Source of the DNA: Pseudomonadota bacterium
GTDB lineage: Bacteria; Pseudomonadota; Gammaproteobacteria; Xanthomonadales; Xanthomonadaceae
Direction of reading: 5' to 3'
DNA: 22,316 nucleotides
Assembly: GCA_023390905.1 (NCBI GenBank)
Contig: JAEWBY010000101.1
Span: 1 to 22,316, forward strand
The translations under genes were made by a program, and so were the position numbers. The notes below the pieces were generated by a model. The model had not been told where the DNA came from. It was given only the letters and a program-made list of their open reading frames with translations, and made no database searches. This document shows positions 1 through 7,168 of this stretch, piece by piece. Numbering within the stretch: position 1 is the stretch's first letter; every line of letters starts with the position of its first letter.

Positions 1-122
1 AGCCGGGTGATGGCGGAGAGTTCGGCGACGGTGAGCTCCTCGCTCTCCAGCAGCGACAGCAGCCGCACCCGGGTGGCGTCGGCGAACACCTTGAGCCGGT
101 CGGACCAGCCTTCCAGGTCCAT
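1..122 (-). CDS. ArsR-family transcriptional regulator, N-terminal part (runs off the left edge)
   Basis: Reading leftward from 122, the protein begins MDLEGWSDRLKVFADATRVR and continues with LLSLLESEELTVAELSAI. This is the classic start of an ArsR/SmtB winged-helix domain: the F-A-D-x-T-R-x-R-L-L helix followed by the first part of the helix-turn-helix. Only about 40 residues are present, so the metal- or ligand-sensing part cannot be judged. In xanthomonads similar N-termini occur on ArsR proteins fused to a methyltransferase domain, but that is recollection and the fusion is outside the window. An in-frame ATG at 134 is an alternative start. I prefer 122 because GGTGAG lies 4 bases upstream. 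The gene is divergent from the acyl-CoA dehydrogenase gene. Confidence 0.8.
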   Translation of the reverse strand, partial: MDLEGWSDRLKVFADATRVRLLSLLESEELTVAELSAITR

Positions 123-160
123 CAATCTCACCATCGCGATACAGAGATGGATAGCTTCCG

Positions 161-177
161 CCCCGGTCCGCCCGGGG
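161..177. promoter_or_regulatory. Inverted repeat in the arsR / acyl-CoA dehydrogenase divergent spacer
   Basis: CCCCGG-TCCGC-CCGGGG is a perfect 6-bp inverted repeat in the 127-base spacer between the two divergent genes. It lies beside TTGACC (minus strand, 181 to 176), which resembles a -35 box for the regulator. It could be an operator for the ArsR protein or a leader hairpin. In GC-rich DNA it could also be chance. Confidence 0.3.
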
Positions 178-193
178 TCAAGCCCGCGCGAGG

Positions 194-222
194 CTGACCA
201 CGCGCGGCGCCGGGGCTACAAT
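194..222 (+). promoter_or_regulatory. Sigma70-type promoter of the acyl-CoA dehydrogenase gene
   Basis: CTGACC (194-199) and TACAAT (217-222) are separated by exactly 17 bases. The -10 box matches the consensus at 5 of 6 positions and the -35 box at 4 of 6. Transcription would start near 229, about 20 bases before the GTG start codon at 250, with a GGGAG ribosome-binding site at 240-244. Confidence 0.55.
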
Positions 223-249
223 TGCGTTTTCATTCGCGCGGGAGCGGCC

Positions 250-1398
<1,149 letters not shown>

Positions 1399-1420
1399 TC
1401 GCCCGCGCGATGCCTGAAGA

Positions 1421-1445
1421 AGCCCGGCGATGCCGGGCTTTTTTT
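1421..1445 (+). terminator. Rho-independent terminator after the acyl-CoA dehydrogenase gene
   Basis: AGCCCGGC-GAT-GCCGGGCT forms a perfect 8-bp GC-rich stem with a 3-base loop, followed directly by a run of six T. It begins 22 bases after the stop codon. Confidence 0.92.
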
Positions 1446-1485
1446 ACGAAACCATGGGAGAGCCGCAGCCGTGCCCTGAACCACG

Positions 1486-1515
1486 CTTGCAGGAGCCGCT
1501 TCGGCCGCCGATCCG
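1486..1515. repeat. Possible degenerate REP-like intergenic element
   Basis: GCTTGCAGGAGCCGCTTCGG and the bases after it resemble the TGTAGGAGCGGCTTCAGCCG type of dispersed palindrome that I recall from Xanthomonas and Pseudomonas intergenic regions. The hairpin here is degraded (GCCG-CTT-CGGC core). It sits between the two terminators at 1421-1445 and 1606-1633, in otherwise featureless sequence. Only one copy is visible, so the assignment is tentative. Confidence 0.3.
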
Positions 1516-1605
1516 TCGGGTGCGTGTAGTCGGGCGCAGGCGCAGCGACTCCGGTTCCGGCAGACCGCACATTGGTGAAGCCACGGTGCCACGCGGCAGG
1601 CAAAC

Positions 1606-1633
1606 AAAAACCCCGGCCAATGGCCGGGGTTTT
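1606..1633 (-). terminator. Terminator of the tetR-acrA-acrB efflux operon (potentially bidirectional)
   Basis: CCCCGGCC-AAT-GGCCGGGG is a perfect 8-bp stem, flanked by AAAAA on the left and TTTT on the right. Read on the minus strand it is a GC stem followed by a T-run, 19 bases after the pump's stop codon at 1652. The flanking A and T tracts let it also work on the plus strand. Confidence 0.92.
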
Positions 1634-1651
1634 GTTCGAGCCGCGGAAACC

Positions 1652-4600
1652 TCAGCGCGAGGTCGGCGCGTTGTGATGCTCCAGATATTCCTTCGACGGC
1701 TCGTCCATCTTGTCGCCGAGCATGCGGCGTACCGCGATGAAGAACACCGGAATCAGCAACAGGCCCAGCAGCGTGGCGAACACCATGCCGCCGATCACGC
1801 CGGTACCGATCGCATGGCGGGCGTTGGCGCCGGCGCCGCTGGAAATGGCCATCGGCAGCACGCCCATGATGAAGGCGAACGAGGTCATCAGGATCGGACG
1901 GAAACGCAGGCGCGCGGCTTCGATCACCGAGTCGCGCAGCGTCTTGCCCTCGCGGCGCTGTTCCACCGCGAACTCCACGATCAGGATCGCGTTCTTCGCG
2001 GCCAGGCCGATGATGGTGATGAGGCCAATCTTGAAGAAGATGTCGTTCGGCAGGCCGCGCAGCAGCGCGAACACGATCGCGCCGAGCACGCCCAGCGGCA
2101 CGACCAGCAGCACCGCCACCGGAATCGACCAGCTCTCGTACAACGCGGCCAGGCACAGGAACACCACCACGATCGACAGCACCAGCAGCAGCGTGGCCGT
2201 ATTGCCCGCCAGGATTTCCTGGTACGACATGCCGGTCCAGTCGAAGCCGAAGCCCGGCGGCAGATCCTGGGTGACGATGTCTTCCATCGCCTTCATCGCT
2301 TCGCCCGAGCTGCGCCCCGGTGCCTGCGAGCCGACGATGTTCACCGCCGCATAGCCGTTGTAGCGCGTCAGCGAGGGCGAATTGGTGATCCACTCGGCCT
2401 TGACCACGTTGCTCAGCGGAATCATCGCGCCGTTCTGCAGGCTGCTGGGCGTGTAGAAATTGCCCAGTGATTCCGGCCCGGTGCGGTACGGCGCATCGGC
2501 CTGCATGGAGACGCGCTTGATGCGGCCTTCATAGAAGAAGTCGTTGACATACACCGGCGCCAGCATCAGGCCGATGGCGTTGTAGATGTCCGAGACCTGC
2601 AGGCCCATCGCCTGCGCCTGCACGCGATCCACGCTCAACTTGAGCTGCGGCGCATCTTCCAGACCATTGGGACGCACGCCGGTCAGCAGATCCTGCCGCT
2701 GCGCCGCCTTGCCGAGCAGGATGTTGCGCGCCTGCGTCAGTGCTTCCTGGCCCTGGCCGGTGCGATCCTGCAGGTACATGTCGAAGCCGCCGAACTGGCC
2801 CAGGCCGTTCACCGTCGGCAGGTTGACCACGAAGATGCCGGCTTCCTTGATGCCGAACAACGCGCCGTTGGCCTGCTGGATGAAGGTCGCCGCATCGACG
2901 TCGCGCTCGCTCCAGTCCTTGAGCTTGATGAAGGCCATGCCGACGTTCTCGCCCTGGCCGACGAAGCTGAAGCCGGTGACCTGCATCATGCCTTCGTAGC
3001 CTTCCATCTTTTCCAGGCGGCTGCGGATGTCGGTGAACACGCGCTCGGTGCGCTGCATCGAAGCGCCCGGCGGCAACTGCACGATCGCCAGCGCATAGCC
3101 CTGGTCTTCTTCCGGCAGGAAGCTGCCCGGCATGCGCGTGAACAGGAAACCGCACAGCAGCGCCAGGCCGGCGAACACGATCATCCAGCGCGGGGTGTGC
3201 TTGACCGCACTGCCGATATGGCGCACGTAGGTATTGCTGACCTTGTCGTAGTACTTGTTGAAGGTGCGGAAGATGAAGTTCGACTTGTGGTGATCGGTCG
3301 GCTTGAGCAGGGTGGCGCACAGGGCGGGGGTGAAGCCCAGCGCCAGGAACGCCGAGAACACCATCGCGATGGCGATGGTCAGCGCGAACTGCTTGTAGAT
3401 TTCACCGGCCGAACCGCCCTGCAGCGCACTCGGGATGAACACCGCCGACAGCACCACGGTGATCGCGATCACCGCGCCGGTGATCTGATCCATGGCCTTG
3501 CGCGTGGCCTCCTTCGGCGGCAGGCCTTCCTCGGTCATGATGCGCTCGACGTTCTCGATCACCACGATCGCGTCATCGACCACGATGCCGATCGCCAGCA
3601 CCATGCCGAACAGCGTCAACTGGTTGATGGTGAAGCCGATGACGGACATGCCCAGGAACGTGCCCAGCAGCGCCACCGGAATGACCAGCGTCGGGATGAT
3701 CGTGGCGCGGATGTTCTGGAGGAAGATCAGCATCACCAGGAACACCAGCACGATTGCCTCGAACAGCGTCTTGACCACTTCCTCGATCGAGATGCGCACG
3801 AACGAGGTGCTGTCGTACGGGGAGAACCAGCTCACGCCCTGCGGAAAGCTCGGCTGCAGTTCGTCCATCTTGGCGCGCACGGCCGAAGCCACGTTCAGCG
3901 CATTGGCGCCGGGCAACAGCATCACCGCGAAGCCGCCGGTCGGGGCACCGTTCCACTTGGTGTCGAACCCGTAGCTGGTGGCGCCGATGCCGACCCGTGC
4001 CACGTCCTTCAGACGCACCGTGGTGCCGTCGCTGTTGGCGCGCAGAATGATGTTCTCGAACTGCTCGGGCGAGGTGAAGCGGCCTTCGGTGGTGACAGTG
4101 GCGGTGAAGCCCTGGCCTTCCGGCGCCGGATCGGTACCGATCGAACCGGCCGCGAACTGCACGTTCTGACCACGGATCGCGGCCAGCACTTCGCTGGTGG
4201 AAAGCCCGAAACCCTGCAGCTTGTTCGGGTCCATCCAGATGCGCATGGCGTATTCGCTGCCGAACTGCTGCGTATTGCCGACGCCGGGAATGCGCGCGAT
4301 CTGGTCGAGCACGCGCGAACCGATGATGTCGTTGAGCTGGTTGCGGTCGACCTGCGGATTCTCCGAACGCAGCGCGGCCACCATCAGGAAGCCGGCATTG
4401 GACTTGGCCACCACCACGCCCTGCTGCACGACCTCGGTCGGCAGGCGCGGTTGCGCGAGCGCGACCTTGTTCTGCACCTGCACCTGGGCGATGTCCGGAT
4501 CGGTGCCGGTCTGGAAGGTCAGCGTGATGCTGGATCCGCCATTGGCATTGGAGGACGAACTGAAATACAGCAGGTTGTCGATACCGGTGAGCTGCTGCTC

Positions 4601-4795
4601 GATCACTTGGGTGACCGCCTGCTCGGTGGTTTCGGCGCTGGCGCCGGGATAGGTGGCGTTGACCACGACCTGCGGCGGCGCGATGTTGGGATAGGACTCG
4701 ACGCCGAGGTTGAAGATCGCGATCACGCCGGCCAGCGAGATCAGGATCGCCACCACCCAGGCGAAGATGGGTTTGTCGATGAAGAACTTGGGCAT
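1652..4795 (-). CDS. acrB: RND multidrug efflux pump, inner-membrane transporter (AcrB/MexB, HAE1 family)
   Basis: A 1047-residue proton-driven pump that captures drugs from the periplasm or inner membrane and hands them to an outer-membrane channel, working as a trimer with the adaptor encoded just upstream. The protein starts MPKFFIDKPIFAWVVAI (first membrane helix). It carries the proton-relay Asp pair at 407-408 in GIVVDDAIVVIENVERI, the partner Lys near 934 in AAKNAILIVEFA, and Phe at 136 and 178, positions that line the drug pocket in E. coli AcrB. Numbering matches AcrB in the N-terminal half (407/408 fall exactly), so it is a close full-length family member. The ATG is 11 bases from the end of the adaptor gene, with AAGGGA upstream. 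No outer-membrane factor gene follows: the operon ends at the hairpin at 1606-1633. Substrates cannot be predicted. Confidence 0.96.
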   Translation of the reverse strand: MPKFFIDKPIFAWVVAILISLAGVIAIFNLGVESYPNIAPPQVVVNATYPGASAETTEQAVTQVIEQQLTGIDNLLYFSSSSNANGGSSITLTFQTGTDPDIAQVQVQNKVALAQPRLPTEVVQQGVVVAKSNAGFLMVAALRSENPQVDRNQLNDIIGSRVLDQIARIPGVGNTQQFGSEYAMRIWMDPNKLQGFGLSTSEVLAAIRGQNVQFAAGSIGTDPAPEGQGFTATVTTEGRFTSPEQFENIILRANSDGTTVRLKDVARVGIGATSYGFDTKWNGAPTGGFAVMLLPGANALNVASAVRAKMDELQPSFPQGVSWFSPYDSTSFVRISIEEVVKTLFEAIVLVFLVMLIFLQNIRATIIPTLVIPVALLGTFLGMSVIGFTINQLTLFGMVLAIGIVVDDAIVVIENVERIMTEEGLPPKEATRKAMDQITGAVIAITVVLSAVFIPSALQGGSAGEIYKQFALTIAIAMVFSAFLALGFTPALCATLLKPTDHHKSNFIFRTFNKYYDKVSNTYVRHIGSAVKHTPRWMIVFAGLALLCGFLFTRMPGSFLPEEDQGYALAIVQLPPGASMQRTERVFTDIRSRLEKMEGYEGMMQVTGFSFVGQGENVGMAFIKLKDWSERDVDAATFIQQANGALFGIKEAGIFVVNLPTVNGLGQFGGFDMYLQDRTGQGQEALTQARNILLGKAAQRQDLLTGVRPNGLEDAPQLKLSVDRVQAQAMGLQVSDIYNAIGLMLAPVYVNDFFYEGRIKRVSMQADAPYRTGPESLGNFYTPSSLQNGAMIPLSNVVKAEWITNSPSLTRYNGYAAVNIVGSQAPGRSSGEAMKAMEDIVTQDLPPGFGFDWTGMSYQEILAGNTATLLLVLSIVVVFLCLAALYESWSIPVAVLLVVPLGVLGAIVFALLRGLPNDIFFKIGLITIIGLAAKNAILIVEFAVEQRREGKTLRDSVIEAARLRFRPILMTSFAFIMGVLPMAISSGAGANARHAIGTGVIGGMVFATLLGLLLIPVFFIAVRRMLGDKMDEPSKEYLEHHNAPTSR

Positions 4796-4806
4796 GGGGG
4801 AATCCC

Positions 4807-5997
4807 TTACTTCGATTCGGCGGCGGGCGCGGCCGGCGCGGCGGCCTGGCCCTGTCCGGGCTGGCCGGCGGGCGCGGCGGGCTTCCACGGCGTGGCCTTG
4901 GCCGGAGCGCCCGGCTGGACCTTCTGCACGCCCGAGACGATCACCTGATCGTTGGCGGCCAGGCCGCTGGTGATCACCCACTTGCCGTCGCGCGGGCTTT
5001 CGGCGGTGACGTTCTTGCGCGCAACTTTGCCGTCGGCGCCGATCACGTACACGTACGCACCCTGCGCATCACGCAGCAATGCCTCCTGAGGCACCAGGAA
5101 TGCATTGAGCCGTTCGCCGAGCATCGCCTTGATGGTGACGAACATGCCCGGCAGCAGCGATTTCTGCGGGTTCGGAATGGTTGCGCGCAACGACACCGAA
5201 CCGGTGGCGGGATCGGCGACCGCGCCGGAGAAATCCAGGCTGCCCGGCTGATCGTGCACGCTGCCATCGCTGAGCATCACGTCCACGCGCGCCTCGCCGG
5301 CGCCGGTCAGCGACACGCCGCCGCGGCTCTGCGCCGAACGCAGCGCTTCCAGCTCCGATACGCTCATCGAGAAGTTGACGTACAGCGGATCGAGCTGATC
5401 GACCGTGGTCAGCAGCGTGGCGTCGCCCTGTCCGACCAGCGCGCCCTCGGTGACCTGCTGCTTGCCGGCGCGACCGGAAATCGGGGCGGTGACCTGGGCA
5501 TAGCCGAGATTGATGCGCGCGGTTTCGACGGTCGCGCGCGCCTGCTGCACCGCGGCCGAGGCGCTGCGTTCGGCGGCTTCGGCGTTGTCCAGATCCGCCT
5601 TGGACACGTAGTTTTGCGGGGCGAGCTGGCGCGCGCGATCGGCAGCCACCTTGGCATTGGCGAAGGTGGCCTGGGCCGAGGCCAGGTTCGCCTGCGCCGC
5701 GCTCAGCGAGGCCTGCAACGGCGCCGGGTCGATCAGGAACAGCACCTGGCCTTCCTTCACGTCCGTGCCTTCCTGGTAGACGCGCTTCTGCAGCACGCCG
5801 GGCACGCGGGCGCGCACGTCGGCGCTGCGGAACGGGGCCAGACGACCCACCAGATCGCGCTGCAACGGCACGGTCTGCGGAGTGGCCTTCACCACGCCCA
5901 CTTCGGGAGGCGGCATCTGCGGCTGTTCCTCTTTCTTGCAGGCGGCCAGCGCGATGGCAACGGCGCAGAACAGTACGACGGAACGGGGGGAGGTCAT
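4807..5997 (-). CDS. acrA: RND efflux periplasmic adaptor, lipoprotein (AcrA/MexA family)
   Basis: A 396-residue membrane-fusion protein that bridges the RND pump to an outer-membrane channel. Residues 1-20 are a lipoprotein signal peptide ending in LAAC, so Cys20 should be lipidated and anchor the protein in the inner membrane. A lipoyl half-motif (about 58-92) and its partner (about 168-205, APISGRAGK) enclose an alpha-helical hairpin (about 94-165) rich in Ala, Gln and charged residues that docks on the channel. Beta-barrel and membrane-proximal domains follow. The last ~30 residues are a Pro/Ala/Gln-rich tail, probably disordered. GGAG lies 8 bases before the ATG. The gene lies 15 bases after tetR and 11 bases before acrB, so the three should be one transcript. 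Confidence 0.95.
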   Translation of the reverse strand: MTSPRSVVLFCAVAIALAACKKEEQPQMPPPEVGVVKATPQTVPLQRDLVGRLAPFRSADVRARVPGVLQKRVYQEGTDVKEGQVLFLIDPAPLQASLSAAQANLASAQATFANAKVAADRARQLAPQNYVSKADLDNAEAAERSASAAVQQARATVETARINLGYAQVTAPISGRAGKQQVTEGALVGQGDATLLTTVDQLDPLYVNFSMSVSELEALRSAQSRGGVSLTGAGEARVDVMLSDGSVHDQPGSLDFSGAVADPATGSVSLRATIPNPQKSLLPGMFVTIKAMLGERLNAFLVPQEALLRDAQGAYVYVIGADGKVARKNVTAESPRDGKWVITSGLAANDQVIVSGVQKVQPGAPAKATPWKPAAPAGQPGQGQAAAPAAPAAESK

Positions 5998-6012
5998 CGG
6001 TGAAGCTCCGTG

Positions 6013-6681
6013 TCAGGATTTGAGTTTGGTCTTGTTGTCAGGATCCGCGTCATCGTTCGCATCGGTTGAGAACGCAACGGGTGCAAACGCGCGGAGGAAC
6101 GCATCGATGGCGAAACCCGCCCAGCGGCGGCGGGCCATGGCGCTGTGCCGATGGGGCACGGCAAAGCGCTGTCGTTCGAAATCCAATCCCACGATCATGC
6201 TGAGCAGCAGTTCCGCGGCCAAGTGCGGTTCGTCACGCCGCAGCCGATCGCGATCCATCGCCACCGCAAGCCAGCGCGCAAGGCGCTCGACCAGCCGTTC
6301 GCAGGCGTCCCGGTAAAGCGCCTGCGCTTCATCGGGAAACTGGTGGGCCTCTGCGTTCAACAACTGGCTCGTGGCGACCACCGCAGGATCGCACAGGTGC
6401 GCCAGATGCTCCATCGCAAACGCCACCAGGGGTTCGCGCAGATCGTCGCCGGGCTCGTCCAGCCGCACGGTCGCCAGATCCAGGTGTTCCTCGACCACGC
6501 TGCGCAGCAGGGCCTGCTTGCTGCCGAACTGGGCGTACAACGTCTGCTTGGAACACCCGGCGCGCTGGGCCACCGCATCCATGCTGATCCGGAATCCCTG
6601 TTCGGCCATCAGCGCACGCACGGCCGCATGGACGCGCTGGCGCCGCTGATGCGCAGCAGTCGAGGACAGGGAAGAGGACAT
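6013..6681 (-). CDS. TetR/AcrR-family repressor, first gene of the efflux operon
   Basis: A 222-residue regulator with an N-terminal TetR helix-turn-helix (about 12-58): RVHAAVRALMAEQGFRISMD followed by AVAQRAGCSKQTLYAQFGSK and QALL. The C-terminal half is helical and divergent, as expected for a ligand-binding and dimerisation domain. In the family, ligand binding releases DNA. Unlike the common AcrR arrangement, where the repressor is divergent from its target, this gene is co-directional with the pump genes and sits first, 15 bases upstream of acrA. It should therefore be autoregulated together with the pump. A likely operator overlaps its -10 box (6687-6704). The inducing ligand cannot be guessed. 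The C-terminus ends in an acidic/polar tail. Confidence 0.92.
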   Translation of the reverse strand: MSSSLSSTAAHQRRQRVHAAVRALMAEQGFRISMDAVAQRAGCSKQTLYAQFGSKQALLRSVVEEHLDLATVRLDEPGDDLREPLVAFAMEHLAHLCDPAVVATSQLLNAEAHQFPDEAQALYRDACERLVERLARWLAVAMDRDRLRRDEPHLAAELLLSMIVGLDFERQRFAVPHRHSAMARRRWAGFAIDAFLRAFAPVAFSTDANDDADPDNKTKLKS

Positions 6682-6686
6682 GCGGG

Positions 6687-6704
6687 CTGGACTATACCGT
6701 CCAG
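6687..6704. promoter_or_regulatory. Probable TetR operator overlapping the -10 box
   Basis: CTGGAC-TATACC-GTCCAG is a perfect 6-bp inverted repeat with a 6-base spacer that contains most of the -10 box TATAGT (minus strand). Size, symmetry and position just before tetR are what is expected of an autoregulatory TetR operator. Binding is inferred, not shown. Confidence 0.6.
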
Positions 6705-6719
6705 TTCAGAATATGAGAA
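6691..6719 (-). promoter_or_regulatory. Promoter of the tetR-acrA-acrB operon
   Basis: On the minus strand, TTCTCA (6719 to 6714) and TATAGT (6696 to 6691) are separated by 17 bases. The -10 box matches the consensus at 5 of 6 positions and the -35 box at 4 of 6. The start codon at 6681 is only 9 bases from the -10 box, so the leader is very short or absent and little room remains for a ribosome-binding site. Confidence 0.55.
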
Positions 6720-6760
6720 GGGTTGAAACGGACGCGTTGTTGTGGACAAAGCGGGGCGCT

Positions 6761-6965
6761 GTGAGCGGGAGCCGGGAACAGGAAGAGGGAACTGGTAGCC
6801 GGTATCCGGTAGCCGACTGATGTGATCGAAGGGTTGTTCTGTGTTGCGTTGTATCGTCAACACTCGCCACCGGTGGCGATGCTCATGCCGCTGACCACTC
6901 GCGGTTATCGGCTAGTAGTGATCGGCTCCCGGTTCCCGGCTATCGATTACCGGCTCCCGGCTACC
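6761..6965. repeat. Large imperfect inverted repeat built of short GGNAGCCG-like units
   Basis: The left arm (6761-6815) contains GGGAGCCGGGAAC, GGTAGCC, GGTATCC and GGTAGCCGA. The right arm (about 6908-6965), read on the minus strand, gives GGTAGCCGGGAGCCG, ATAGCCGGGAACCGGGAGCCG and ends TAGCCGA. Aligned from the outside inward the arms share most positions (roughly two thirds by eye). Each arm is itself a degenerate tandem of 7-8-base units. Similar GGGAATCGGGAATCGG-type tandems are, as I recall, common between xanthomonad genes. The spacer of about 90 bases contains a perfect palindrome. Confidence 0.6.
6864..6879. repeat. Perfect 16-bp palindrome at the centre of the inverted repeat
   Basis: TCGCCACCGGTGGCGA is identical to its own reverse complement. 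It lies within about 10 bases of the midpoint of the 6761-6965 element. It could be a protein-binding site or the tip of a cruciform. There is no T-run, so it is not a typical terminator. Confidence 0.75.
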
Positions 6966-7126
6966 TCCACTCCAACGTCGAACCGCAGCCCTTCGCGCTG
7001 CACGCCGTCACTCCGCCGAGGCATGCTGATCACTTCGCGCATCCCGTCGCGCACACGCGTTGAATGCGCTTGGAACGCACCGCCGCTTATGACGCCACGC
7101 AACACGGTTGTTGTCGCAACGCGGGA

Positions 7127-7132
7127 TACAAT
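7127..7132 (+). promoter_or_regulatory. Possible -10 box of the glutamate dehydrogenase gene
   Basis: TACAAT lies 36 bases before the ATG at 7169. No good -35 box is found at 16-18 bases. TTGTTG and TTGTCG nearby are too close (13 and 10 bases). A small inverted repeat, CAACA-CGGT-TGTTG, overlaps the -35 region and could bind an activator, which would fit the weak -35. Confidence 0.35.
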
Positions 7133-7168
7133 GACCATTCGACTACCAATCGTTGAGTTCCCATCTGC

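Larger units (their letters stand above)
6722..7168. other. 447-base gene-free region between the efflux operon and the glutamate dehydrogenase gene
   Basis: Open frames here are short, have no recognisable protein similarity, and run through repeats. The stretch holds the inverted-repeat element (6761-6965), its central palindrome (6864-6879), and near its right end a TACAAT box that may serve the dehydrogenase gene. The part 6966-7095 shows nothing I can name. Confidence 0.7.

Noticed and set aside
148..181. A promoter for the ArsR gene from TTGACC and TATCCA
   Set aside because: The boxes are 22 bases apart, too far for a standard sigma70 promoter. Only the TTGACC is noted as suggestive.
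3197..4948. A 583-codon plus-strand frame antisense to acrB and acrA
   Set aside because: Composition is typical of antisense to a GC-rich membrane protein (His/Asp/Arg-rich), and no start signal or domain is seen. The sense gene is full length and conserved.
6761..6965. A CRISPR array
   Set aside because: The repeats are 7-8 bases long, degenerate and contiguous, without unique spacers of uniform length, and no cas gene is present.
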